From positions 1 to 40,353 of the forward strand of contig NZ_LGQZ01000103.1 in NCBI RefSeq assembly GCF_003116015.1: 40,353 bases of DNA, read 5' to 3'. The notes below the pieces were generated by a model. That model ran no database searches. It was not told the origin of the DNA and saw only the letters and a list, made by a program, of their open reading frames with translations. A program made the translations under genes and the position numbers. The DNA is from Azospirillum sp. TSO22-1 (GTDB taxonomy: Bacteria; Pseudomonadota; Alphaproteobacteria; Azospirillales; Azospirillaceae). The first letter of the stretch is position 1, and each line of letters starts with the position of its first letter. This document shows positions 7,587 to 15,230 of this stretch, in pieces.

Positions 7587-7963
7587 TGGACGCCGCCCTG
7601 CAAACCCCCGCCCTGCCCGCCCCCCGCTTCAACCCGCTGGTCGAGCGCGCCGCCCACAAGGCCTACGGCGCCCCCGCGGGCGGCCCGGGCGGCCCAAGCG
7701 GCAAGGTGGACCCGGCGGTGGACTCCAAGCTGCGCAAATCGGCCAACGAGTTCGAGACGCAGTTCCTCAGCCAGATGCTGACGCCGATGTTCGAGACCGT
7801 CGAGACGGACCCGATGTTCGGCGGCGGCCATGGCGAGGAGATGTTCCGCTCGCTGCTGGTCAACGAGTACGGCAAGCAGATGAGCTCCCGCGGCGGCTTC
7901 GGCATCGCCGATTCCGTCTATCGCGAGCTTCTCAGGGCCCAGGAGGCCAACAGCCATGGATAA
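7586..7963 (+). CDS. flgJ: rod-binding (FlgJ N-terminal type) flagellar protein
   Basis: The 125-residue product matches only the rod-binding domain of FlgJ: LRKSANEFETQFLSQMLTPM, then GGGHGEEMFRSLLVNEYGKQ, and the ending GGFGIADSVYREL. The C-terminal peptidoglycan hydrolase domain of enterobacterial FlgJ is missing. This is normal in alphaproteobacteria, where the hydrolase is a separate protein (in Caulobacter the equivalent small protein was named CheL). The role is rod-cap or rod-assembly scaffold in the periplasm. The N-terminal 40 residues are Pro/Gly rich and probably disordered. It overlaps flgI by one base and the next gene by eight bases. Confidence 0.9.
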   Translation: MDAALQTPALPAPRFNPLVERAAHKAYGAPAGGPGGPSGKVDPAVDSKLRKSANEFETQFLSQMLTPMFETVETDPMFGGGHGEEMFRSLLVNEYGKQMSSRGGFGIADSVYRELLRAQEANSHG

Positions 7964-8474
7964 GGTCGACGTCCGCTTCCCAACCGAGCGCAAGCCGGTC
8001 AACCTGCCGCGCAACGCCGAGGAGCGCGCGGTCGCCCTGGTGGACCTGTGCTCCCGCCTCGCCCAGCAGATGGACCGCGAGACCGCCGCCGTCCGCGACC
8101 ACCGGCCGCCCGAGGAGGTGATGGCGTTGGCCAACGGCAAGCACCCGCTGAGCATCGCCTACGAGGAGCTGTCGCGCCTGCTGCGCATCGACCGCGCCGG
8201 GATGGCGGCGCTCGCCCCGGACCTCAAGGAGAGGCTCGCCGCGGCGACGCAGACCCTGTCGGAGAGCGCGCGGGCCAACGTGCACGCGCTGAAGCTCGCC
8301 GGCGAGACGCAGCAGACGCTGGTCGACATGATGGTGCAGGCGATGAACCAGCTGCGCCAGACCGCACCGGGCGTGGCCTACGGCCCACGGCAATCGAACG
8401 GCCCGCTGCTGCGCGGCTACGGGGCGCCGACGCGCGGCCCCCAGACCTCGGCGACGCTGAACGCCTGTCTTTAG
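7956..8474 (+). CDS. FlgN/FlbY-like flagellar protein
   Basis: The 172-residue product is mostly helical with no signal peptide or membrane segment. Residues 20-130 form long amphipathic helices (ERAVALVDLCSRLAQQMDRE, EELSRLLRIDRAGMAAL, ANVHALKLAGETQQTLVDMM), the pattern of FlgN-type export chaperones for the hook-associated proteins. The tail (from about 135) is Gly/Pro rich. Its position directly after flgI-flgJ, overlapping flgJ by eight bases with AGGAGG upstream, matches the FlbY/FlgN gene of other alphaproteobacteria. The family call rests on helical shape plus context rather than a diagnostic motif. Confidence 0.65.
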   Translation: MDKVDVRFPTERKPVNLPRNAEERAVALVDLCSRLAQQMDRETAAVRDHRPPEEVMALANGKHPLSIAYEELSRLLRIDRAGMAALAPDLKERLAAATQTLSESARANVHALKLAGETQQTLVDMMVQAMNQLRQTAPGVAYGPRQSNGPLLRGYGAPTRGPQTSATLNACL

Positions 8475-8506
8475 AGTTTTCAGCACCTCCATCCATCCGA
8501 ACTTCA

Positions 8507-8536
8507 GGGGCTGCCGCACGGCGGCCCCTTTCCTTT
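8507..8536 (+). terminator. rho-independent terminator after the flgI block
   Basis: Stem GGGGCTGCCG / CGGCGGCCCC (one G-T pair, very short loop) is followed by TTTCCTTT. It lies 33 bp after the stop at 8474. Confidence 0.7.
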
Positions 8537-8542
8537 CGGGGC

Positions 8543-8599
8543 CGGCAAGAAGCGCCGGCCCACCCGGCGGAAATTGCCGCCCCCCGGCGGGAACTGCCG
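8543..8599. promoter_or_regulatory. three phased FlbD/ftr-like palindromes upstream of fliK
   Basis: Three 15-mers follow the shared pattern: CGGCAAGAAGCGCCG (8543-8557), CGGCGGAAATTGCCG (8565-8579) and CGGCGGGAACTGCCG (8585-8599). Their centres are 22 and 20 bp apart, about two helical turns, so dimers would bind one face of the DNA. They precede the sigma-54 promoter by 42-98 bp. The first is part of a longer perfect palindrome and could instead be a hairpin. Confidence 0.5.
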
Positions 8600-8640
8600 G
8601 GCTCGCCGACCAAGCCATTGGGATTCCTTGATAACGCGTC

Positions 8641-8656
8641 TGGCCCGGGAGTTGCT
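8641..8656 (+). promoter_or_regulatory. sigma-54 promoter of fliK
   Basis: TGGCCCGGGAGTTGCT matches TGGCACG-N4-TTGCW with a single mismatch at the -24 box (CCC for CAC). The -12 box TTGCT is perfect. It is 39 bp before the fliK ATG. Confidence 0.75.
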
Positions 8657-8694
8657 ACACGGCAGACGAGAAGCCAGTGCAAGGAAGGCGTCCC

Positions 8695-11061
8695 ATGGAA
8701 ATCCGCACGTTTGCCCCGCAGACCTCCTTCGACACCTCGTCCGTGGGCGCCGCGACGACGGGCGCCAAGGACGACATGTTCGCGCAGCTTCTCGACCAGG
8801 CCGCGACGCGCGCCGCCGAGCGCCGGCCGGAAGCCCGCACCCCCGAACCGCGCAAGCCCGCCGCGCGCCCCTCCGTCGCCCAGGAGGAGAAGCACAAGCC
8901 CGAGCGCGACGCGCCCGCCACCGAACGCCCGCCGCTCCAGGCGACGCGCTGGCAGGACACCCAGCCGGCAGCGCCGAAGCCGGTGGCCGAGCGCACCCCG
9001 TCGCGTTCGCCGCGCGCCGACGCGGCGCACGCCGCCAACGACGCCCGCAAGGCGGCGCACGCCGAGGACAAGGCCGCCAAGCCCGCGACCAAGGACGACG
9101 CGCCGCCCGCCGAAACTCCGGAGAAAGCCCCCGAGAAGGCAGGCGAGCACGCCGCCGCCGCCAAGCCGGCCCGCGCCGAGCGCGGCAACGGCACGCGCAA
9201 GACCGACAAGAGCGAAAGGCCCGGCGAGGCCAAGACCGACGAAGCGGACGCCGACGCCGAGGCGACCGCCGCCGCCAGCCAGACCGACACCGGCGACGCG
9301 GCCGACACCGCGACCGACGGCCAGTCCGCCCCCTCCGAGCCGCTCCCCGTCGAACTCGCGACGCCCGAGGCCGGCACCATTCCCGAAGGTACGGTCGTGG
9401 AGGCCGAGGTGACGGTCGTCGAGACCGTCGTGCAGCTCATCGCCGCGGACGGCTCGATCACCACCACAACCGCCATCGAGGCATCCGCCGCGGTCACCAT
9501 CGACCCCATGGCCGAACCGGGCGTCCCTGTTCCGGTGCCGGGCGAAACCGGCGATCCCGCGATCGTCGCCGATGCCGCGGATGTCGCCGATGCCGGCAAG
9601 CCTGCCCGAACCGGCATGGCGCCGTCCGGCCCGGCGATGGCCGAGGCGGTGCAGACGGCCCTCGACGCCGCGCTCGCTGCCGCGGTCGCCGCTCAGCCGT
9701 CCGGCACCGCCACTCCGGTCCAAGCCCAAACCCTGACCCAACCGGAGACCACGGCCGAGCAGCTGGCCGCGACGACCGGCGATGCCGCGGCGGACGCCGC
9801 CGCGCCCACGCCCGCGCCCGCCACGCCGCCCGTCGCCCCGGTGGATCCGGCCGCGATGGCCGCGACGGCTGCCGCCATGACGGCGGCCCCGGCCGCCCCG
9901 CCCAGCACTCCGCCCGCCGACACGGCGTCGGCCGAGCCGGACAAGGCCATCCAGGACATCACGGTCGCCTCGGCCATGGCAGCCGCACAGCCGGCCGCGA
10001 TCCCCGCCACGGCCGAGCCGGCCGCCGACGCCGCGAAGACCGACCCGAAGGCTGCCGAAGCGACAGCCGTCGGCAAGACGACGCCGGTCAAGCCGGAAGC
10101 ACCGAAGGCCGAAAAGGCGGACGTGATCTCCAGCGCCGGAACCATCGGGACGGTGGACGCCGCATCCGCCGGCAAGGCGGAGGCGGCGGAGACCGCGGCC
10201 AAGCCCGACAAGGCCGAGGCGGCGGAGAAGGTCGAGAAGGAGCAGACCAGGCTGCCCGACGGCCTGGCCGACCTGCTCGGCGCCAAATCGGCCGAGAAGA
10301 CCGCCGACAAGACGTCCGAGAAATCCGATGCGAAGCCCGCCGCCAAGGCGTCGTCCGAGGCGGTTCGCGACGGCGCCGCGCCGCAGCTGCAGGTCGCGAC
10401 GCCCGAGCCGGTCGCGCCGGCGCGCGCCGCCGACTCCGCCGTCGCCACCGCCGACACCGCGGCGGTGCAGGAGATCGCCGGCGCGGCGCCGGCCGCACCG
10501 GCCGCAGCGGAGGCACCCGGCAACAAGGACCAGGCGACCGGGCACATTCTGCCGGCCGACGCGGCCAAGCCTGCCGCCCCGACCGAAGCGGCGGCCCCCG
10601 CCGTGCTGCGGACGATGCGGTCGCCGCATTTGCCGCTGGGCGTGACCGACCAGGTCGCGGTCAACATCCACAAGCACGTGGCCGACGGCAACGAGCGCTT
10701 CACCATCATGCTGAAACCGGAGGAGTTGGGCCGGATCGACATCCGGCTGGAAATCGCCCAGGACGGGCGGGTGAGCGCCATCGTCGCGGTGGACCGGCCG
10801 CAGACACTGGAGCTTCTGCAGCGTGACTCCCGCGGACTGGAACGGGCCTTGCAAGAGGCTGGACTGAAGGCCGACAGCGACAGCCTCAGCTTCAGCCTGC
10901 GCGACGACGGCGCCCCTTCCTTCGCGGATCAGCAGGAGGGTGGCCGGCAGAGCGCGGGCAAGCGGGGCCGCGGCTTCGGCGGCGGCGATGACGCCGTCGA
11001 CGACGCGGCGATCCTGCAGACCCTCACCCTAGGCCCCGGGCGCGTCGACGTGCGCGTCTGA
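8695..11061 (+). CDS. fliK: flagellar hook-length control protein FliK
   Basis: FliK measures hook length and switches the export gate from hook to filament substrates. The 788-residue product is large for the family. The first ~640 residues are low-complexity, rich in Ala, Pro, Lys, Asp and Glu, as expected of the extended ruler region. The C-terminal Flg_hook domain (about 645-745) is recognisable by VNIHKHVADGNERFTIMLKP, EELGRIDIRLEIAQDGRVSA and the following LLQRDSRGLERALQEAGL. I chose the ATG at 8695 with AAGGAAGG at 8681-8688. The frame open from 8677 adds six residues without a better site. flgD follows after 26 bp, as hook cap and hook ruler genes often do. Confidence 0.92.
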   Translation: MEIRTFAPQTSFDTSSVGAATTGAKDDMFAQLLDQAATRAAERRPEARTPEPRKPAARPSVAQEEKHKPERDAPATERPPLQATRWQDTQPAAPKPVAERTPSRSPRADAAHAANDARKAAHAEDKAAKPATKDDAPPAETPEKAPEKAGEHAAAAKPARAERGNGTRKTDKSERPGEAKTDEADADAEATAAASQTDTGDAADTATDGQSAPSEPLPVELATPEAGTIPEGTVVEAEVTVVETVVQLIAADGSITTTTAIEASAAVTIDPMAEPGVPVPVPGETGDPAIVADAADVADAGKPARTGMAPSGPAMAEAVQTALDAALAAAVAAQPSGTATPVQAQTLTQPETTAEQLAATTGDAAADAAAPTPAPATPPVAPVDPAAMAATAAAMTAAPAAPPSTPPADTASAEPDKAIQDITVASAMAAAQPAAIPATAEPAADAAKTDPKAAEATAVGKTTPVKPEAPKAEKADVISSAGTIGTVDAASAGKAEAAETAAKPDKAEAAEKVEKEQTRLPDGLADLLGAKSAEKTADKTSEKSDAKPAAKASSEAVRDGAAPQLQVATPEPVAPARAADSAVATADTAAVQEIAGAAPAAPAAAEAPGNKDQATGHILPADAAKPAAPTEAAAPAVLRTMRSPHLPLGVTDQVAVNIHKHVADGNERFTIMLKPEELGRIDIRLEIAQDGRVSAIVAVDRPQTLELLQRDSRGLERALQEAGLKADSDSLSFSLRDDGAPSFADQQEGGRQSAGKRGRGFGGGDDAVDDAAILQTLTLGPGRVDVRV

Positions 11062-11087
11062 CCCGCCCACCCGGAAAGGACCCCGTC

Positions 11088-11819
11088 ATGACCACCACCT
11101 CCACCGTCAACGGCATGGACGTTTCGCAGCTCCAGACGAAGTGGCAGCAGACGAAGACGTCGGACAAGGCGGACGTCAAGACGACGGCGGAGACGAACAC
11201 CACCGATTCGGCCATCAAGGGCCTGGGAAACAACTTCGCCAGCTTCCTGACGCTGCTGACCACGCAGCTGAAGAACCAGGACCCGACGAAGCCGATGGAC
11301 ACCAACGAGATGACGGCGCAGCTGGTGCAGTTCGCCAACGTCGAGCAGAACATCGGCACCAACACCCGCCTGGACAAGCTGGTGTCGATGCAGCAGTCGG
11401 CCCTGGCGTCGAGCAACCTGGGCTACTTGAACAAGACGGTGTCCTACGAGGGCACCAGCTTCACGCTGGACTCCAACACCACCGACACGCCGCTCGCCTA
11501 CTCGCTGGACAGCAAGGCCAAGAGCGTGGAGGTCAAGATCCTCGATTCGTCGGGCAAGACGGTGCGCACCTTCAAGGGCGAGACCTCGATCGGCAAGCAC
11601 CAGATCTCCTGGGATTACAAGGACTCGTCCGGCAACGCCGTGCCCGCCGGCACCTACAAGATCACCGCCTCCGCCACCGCCGAGAAGGACGGCGAGGTCA
11701 ACTCGCCGAAGACCTACACATTCGGCCGCGTCGAAGGTGTGGGCTCCAAGGACGGCGAGACCACGCTGATGGTGGACGGCAAGGAACTGAAGCTCTCCTC
11801 CATCGAGTCCGTGCACTGA
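11088..11819 (+). CDS. flgD: flagellar hook assembly (hook cap) protein FlgD
   Basis: FlgD is the scaffold cap that lets FlgE subunits add to the growing hook. The 243-residue product has the conserved N-terminal block FASFLTLLTTQLKNQDPTKP followed by MDTNEMTAQLVQFANVEQ (residues about 48-85). The C-terminal FlgD Ig-like/tudor region includes TVRTFKGETSIGKHQISWDY and GNAVPAGTYKITASA. GGAAAGGA is its ribosome site. The expected next gene, flgE, is not here: a hairpin and then a sciP homologue follow. Confidence 0.95.
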   Translation: MTTTSTVNGMDVSQLQTKWQQTKTSDKADVKTTAETNTTDSAIKGLGNNFASFLTLLTTQLKNQDPTKPMDTNEMTAQLVQFANVEQNIGTNTRLDKLVSMQQSALASSNLGYLNKTVSYEGTSFTLDSNTTDTPLAYSLDSKAKSVEVKILDSSGKTVRTFKGETSIGKHQISWDYKDSSGNAVPAGTYKITASATAEKDGEVNSPKTYTFGRVEGVGSKDGETTLMVDGKELKLSSIESVH

Positions 11820-11829
11820 GTCCTTCACG

Positions 11830-11857
11830 CCGGCCGCCGGCGACGCCCCGCGGCCGG
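11830..11857. terminator. GC-rich hairpin after flgD
   Basis: Stem CCGGCCGC / GCGGCCGG with a 12-nt loop starts 11 bp after the flgD stop. There is no T run, so it may be a weak terminator or an mRNA-stabilising 3' hairpin. Confidence 0.4.
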
Positions 11858-11895
11858 CCGGATGCCCGGCATTCGAGCCCAATTTGCCCGATTAT

Positions 11896-11938
11896 TTGAC
11901 ATCTAAAGCATTAACCCTATCGTTTAGGTATTTGTTAA
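11896..11938 (+). promoter_or_regulatory. promoter region of sciP with CtrA-like box
   Basis: This short stretch is AT-rich, unlike its surroundings. TTGACA (11896-11901) is 16 bp from TATCGT (11918-11923), a possible sigma-70-type promoter. TTAG-N7-TTAA (11924-11927, 11935-11938) matches the CtrA box TTAA-N7-TTAA at seven of eight positions, and another TTAA half site is at 11911. In Caulobacter sciP is activated by CtrA, which fits. Confidence 0.5.
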
Positions 11939-11997
11939 GTGGCTACGGTTACACTCCCCCTCCGTGGAGAGCACTAGCAGTGGTGGAGCGTCCGCGC

Positions 11998-12336
11998 ATG
12001 TCATCTCGCGATATCTTGCTCAGCGACGATGGCTCCAACGGAGCGTCGATCATCGGGCCGGAAGGCCGCCCGATAACGGAAGAGGACCTGCCGCCGCCCA
12101 ACACCAAGCGTTGGGTGATGCGGCGCAAGGCCGAGGTGGTGGCCGGTGTGCGCTCGGGCCTGATCAGCCTTGAGGAGGCGTGCCGTCGCTACACCCTGTC
12201 GGTGGAGGAGTTTCTGTCCTGGCAGCGGCTGATCGACAGCCACGGCGTGCGCGGCCTGCGCGCCACGCGCCTGCAGGACTACCGCAACGGCCAGCCTGCC
12301 CCGCGCCCCCGCGTGATGAGCGGCGCGGCCGAATAG
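11998..12336 (+). CDS. sciP: SciP-type CtrA inhibitor (DUF1153)
   Basis: SciP is a small helix-turn-helix protein that binds CtrA and blocks its activation of cell-cycle and flagellar genes in Caulobacter. The 112-residue product has the conserved core EEDLPPPNTKRWVMRRKAEV, then VAGVRSGLISLEEACRRYTL and VEEFLSWQRLIDSHG (residues about 27-85). It is slightly longer than the Caulobacter protein at both ends. I chose the ATG at 11998 because GGTGGAG is 10 bases upstream and it leaves the CtrA-like box outside the gene. The neighbouring flagellar genes are natural targets. Direct control in this organism is inferred. Confidence 0.9.
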   Translation: MSSRDILLSDDGSNGASIIGPEGRPITEEDLPPPNTKRWVMRRKAEVVAGVRSGLISLEEACRRYTLSVEEFLSWQRLIDSHGVRGLRATRLQDYRNGQPAPRPRVMSGAAE

Positions 12337-12360
12337 CCACCCACCCCTTCGAGTCGCTTC

Positions 12361-12404
12361 AAAGACGCCGCCGGGTCCCGTTCCCCGCGGCGTCTTTGCT
12401 TTTT
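12361..12404 (+). terminator. rho-independent terminator after sciP
   Basis: An 11-bp perfect stem AAAGACGCCGC / GCGGCGTCTTT (3' arm 12387-12397) is followed by GCTTTTT. Confidence 0.9.
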
Positions 12405-12440
12405 GGGCACGGGCTTTCCGTTGGCCGACCGGAAACGACA

Positions 12441-12462
12441 AAGGCCGCCCGGAGGCGGCCTT
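12441..12462 (-). terminator. terminator of the tRNA-Lys pair
   Basis: A 9-bp stem AAGGCCGCC / GGCGGCCTT lies 22 bp beyond the tRNA 3' end. On the minus strand it is followed by a T-rich stretch (TGTCGTTT). Confidence 0.65.
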
Positions 12463-12483
12463 GCGGTCTCGATCGGAACAGGA

Positions 12484-12559
<76 letters not shown>

Positions 12560-12584
12560 ATCCTGGGTCGGCGTCTTGAGGAGA

Positions 12585-12660
<76 letters not shown>

Positions 12661-12731
12661 ATCTCACTCAACTGCACGGCTTCCTGGGAAACCGCCCGTC
12701 CGTACTGTCGTTCCGGCCGGCGAGGACGGGG

Positions 12732-12759
12732 GTATAGCAAAGGCTCCGGAGCTTGTCGA
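12732..12759 (-). promoter_or_regulatory. possible promoter of the tRNA-Lys pair
   Basis: On the minus strand TCGACA is 16 bp from CTATAC, about 70 bp before the first tRNA. The match is partial. Confidence 0.35.
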
Positions 12760-12763
12760 TAGC

Positions 12764-12786
12764 AAAAAGCGCCGCCGCGCCGCGGA
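12764..12786 (-). terminator. possible terminator of the mre operon
   Basis: On the minus strand a short GCGC-type hairpin is followed by TTTTTGC, just after the mrdA stop. The stem is short and several pairings are possible. Confidence 0.35.
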
Positions 12787-12799
12787 TTTTTCCGCCCGC

Positions 12800-14686
12800 T
12801 CAGCCGCGCGGCGGCGGGGCCTTCGGCTCGGGCGCGTCGGCCACCGCGGCGCGGCCGGGATCGCGCTTCTGGGTCTCCAGCAGGATGTCGCGCGCGATCG
12901 GCGCCGCCGCCGTGGAACCGCCACCGCCATGCTCGACGATCAGGCCGATGGCGTAGCGCGGCGCGTGGACGGGCGCGAAGGCGACGAACAGCGCGTGGTC
13001 GCGCTCGCGCCAGGGCAACTGCTCGTTCTTTTTCACGCCGGTGGAGCGCTCGGCCATGGTGATGCGGCGCACCTGGGCGCTGCCGGTCTTGCCGGCCATC
13101 TCGAATCCGGGCTCGGTGATGCGCGCCTTGTAGGCGGTGCCGCCCTGTATGTTGGTGACGGCGTTCATGCCGGCCATCACCACCTCCAGGTTCTCCTTCT
13201 TGACGCCGAGGCTCGGCCAGTTCGTCGTCTCCGTCGCCACGCCCTTGATCTGCTTGGTCAGGTGCGGCCTGACCGCGTGGCCGCCGTTGGCCAGCCGGCA
13301 GGTCATGGTGGCGAGCTGCAGCGGCGTGGACAGCACGTAGCCCTGCCCGATCGAGGCGATCAGCGACTCGCCCTGCGTCCAGGTGGCGTTCAGCGCCTTC
13401 TTCTTCCACTCGCGCGTCGGGATCAGGCCCGGCCGCTCGTGCGGCAGGTCGAGCCCGGCCGCCTGCCCCATGCCGAAGCGCTGCGCCATCTCGGCGATGC
13501 GGTCGATGCCGAGGCGGCGGGCCAGGTCGTAGAAGTAGACGTCGCAGGAATCGCGCAGCGCCGACACCATGTCCACCGAGCCGTGGCCGCCCTTCTTCCA
13601 GCAGTGGAAGCGGTGGTCGCCCAGCTCCATCCAGCCGGGGCAGTGCACGGTGTGTTTCGGCCCGACCACGCCGGCCTCCAGCGCCGCCATCGCCACCACC
13701 GGCTTGAAGGTCGAGCCGGGCGGATACTGCCCCGCCACCGCCTTGTTGGTCAGCGGCGTCGTGGGGTTGGACAGCAGTTCCTCCCACAGCTCGGCGCTGA
13801 TGCCCATGGTGAACTGGTTGGGGTCGTAGGTCGGGTGCGAGGCCAGCGCGTAGATGGCGCCGGTGTGCACATCCATCACCACGCAGGCGGCGCTCTGCTC
13901 CTCCGACAGCCGCTTCTGGCAGAACTGCTGAAGGCCGATGTCGATGGTCAGCTGCACCTCACGGCCGGGCTGGCCCTCGTCGCGCGACAGCTCGCGGATG
14001 ACGCGGCCGACGGCGTTGACCTCCAGCTGGCTGGTGCCGGCGGTGCCGCGCAGGTTCTTCTCGTGGAACTTCTCGAGGCCGCCCTTGCCGATGCGGAAGC
14101 CGGGCAGCGACAGCACGGGGTCGCCATTCAACTCCGCCTCCGCCACCGCGCCGACGTAGCCGAGGATGTGCGCCGTCGCCTCGGCGAAGGGGTAGTAGCG
14201 GATCTCGCCGACGTCGATGGCCGCGCCCGGCAGGTCGGGCATGTTCATCTCCAGCGTCGCCACCTGCTCCCAGGTCAGGTTCTCGCGCACGGTGACCGGC
14301 ACGAAGCGGCGCTTGCGCTGCATCTCGCGCATGACGCGCCTTCGGTCGCCGTCGGTCAGCGGCACGACCTGCGAGATCTTGTCCAGCGTCTCGGGAATGT
14401 TCTTGGTGCGCTCCGACACCACGACGACGCGGTAGTTCTGCTGGTTCATCGCCAGCGGCACGCCGAAGCGGTCGGTGATCGGCCCGCGCGACGGCGCGAT
14501 CAGGCGCAGGCTGATGCGGTTCTCCTCGGCCAGCATGGTGTACTTGGCCGACTGAAGGACCTGCAGGTAGTAGAGCCGCCCCGCCAGGGCGGACAGCAGG
14601 CCGACCTTCAGCCCGCCCAGCACCAGCATGCGGCGGGTGAAGCTGCGGTAGCGGTCGGTGTCGCGCTCGCTGGACATTCTGGGCAT
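12800..14686 (-). CDS. mrdA: penicillin-binding protein 2 (peptidoglycan transpeptidase of the elongasome)
   Basis: PBP2 cross-links peptidoglycan during cell elongation, anchored in the inner membrane and acting in the periplasm. The 628-residue product has a single N-terminal membrane segment (about 20-40), then the dimerisation domain with ISLRLIAPSRGPITDRFG. The transpeptidase domain shows all three motifs: STFK (Ser325), SCD as the SxN motif, and KTGS (Lys533). Length and motif spacing match MrdA. The C-terminal end is Pro-rich. It is the last gene of mreB-mreC-mreD-mrdA, 4 bp after mreD. An alternative start is the ATG at 14677. The partner glycosyltransferase gene rodA, often next, is not here. 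Confidence 0.96.
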   Translation of the reverse strand: MPRMSSERDTDRYRSFTRRMLVLGGLKVGLLSALAGRLYYLQVLQSAKYTMLAEENRISLRLIAPSRGPITDRFGVPLAMNQQNYRVVVVSERTKNIPETLDKISQVVPLTDGDRRRVMREMQRKRRFVPVTVRENLTWEQVATLEMNMPDLPGAAIDVGEIRYYPFAEATAHILGYVGAVAEAELNGDPVLSLPGFRIGKGGLEKFHEKNLRGTAGTSQLEVNAVGRVIRELSRDEGQPGREVQLTIDIGLQQFCQKRLSEEQSAACVVMDVHTGAIYALASHPTYDPNQFTMGISAELWEELLSNPTTPLTNKAVAGQYPPGSTFKPVVAMAALEAGVVGPKHTVHCPGWMELGDHRFHCWKKGGHGSVDMVSALRDSCDVYFYDLARRLGIDRIAEMAQRFGMGQAAGLDLPHERPGLIPTREWKKKALNATWTQGESLIASIGQGYVLSTPLQLATMTCRLANGGHAVRPHLTKQIKGVATETTNWPSLGVKKENLEVVMAGMNAVTNIQGGTAYKARITEPGFEMAGKTGSAQVRRITMAERSTGVKKNEQLPWRERDHALFVAFAPVHAPRYAIGLIVEHGGGGSTAAAPIARDILLETQKRDPGRAAVADAPEPKAPPPRG

Positions 14687-14690
14687 GGGC

Positions 14691-15203
14691 TCAGCCTTGC
14701 AGGAAGGCCCGGTGCACGCGGATGAACAGCCACGCGAACACGGGGAACAGCGCCAGGGTCAGCAGCGCCTGGAAGAACGGGGCGTTGAACGGCACCGCGG
14801 AGGCGCTGAGCGCGCACACCACCAGCCATTGCAGCACCGCCGCGCCGAGCACGATCAGGGCGAAGCCGACCCACATCAGGGCGAAGGTGTTGGCCAGGAA
14901 GAAGCGGCGCTGCGTCAGCACCGTCCAGTGCACGCACACCAGCGTCAGGGCGTTGAGGCCGAGCGGCGCCCCCGACAGCAGGTCCTGCAGCAGGCCGAGC
15001 GCGAACACCGCCCCCGGCCGCAGCAGGTCCGGCCGGTGGATCGCCCAGTAGTAGACGGCCATGAGGGTCAGCGCCGGCGCGATCTCCGTGTAGGACGGGA
15101 TCTGCAGCGGCACCATGCCGAGCAGCAGCAACATCACCGTGACCGCGAACGGGGCGAGGTTGCGGCCGGTCTTGTCCAGACGCTGCCAGAGAGTAACGGT
15201 CAT
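14691..15203 (-). CDS. mreD: rod shape-determining protein MreD
   Basis: MreD is a small inner-membrane protein of the elongation complex that links MreB/MreC to PBP2. The 170-residue product has five to six hydrophobic segments, starting with LAPFAVTVMLLLLGMV near residue 17. It includes the family-typical GAVFALGLLQDLLSGAPLGL (about 84-103). The C terminus FAWLFIRVHRAFLQG is basic. It lies between mreC (27 bp) and mrdA (4 bp) on the same strand, which supports the call since MreD sequences are poorly conserved. Confidence 0.92.
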   Translation of the reverse strand: MTVTLWQRLDKTGRNLAPFAVTVMLLLLGMVPLQIPSYTEIAPALTLMAVYYWAIHRPDLLRPGAVFALGLLQDLLSGAPLGLNALTLVCVHWTVLTQRRFFLANTFALMWVGFALIVLGAAVLQWLVVCALSASAVPFNAPFFQALLTLALFPVFAWLFIRVHRAFLQG

Positions 15204-15230
15204 ACTGTCCCAATCGCGTCCGTGACGCCC

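Noticed and set aside
8224..10854. Long open frame (876 codons) antisense to fliK
   Set aside because: It is the GC-rich shadow of fliK: low-complexity Arg/Gly composition, no ribosome site, and it runs through the sigma-54 promoter region.
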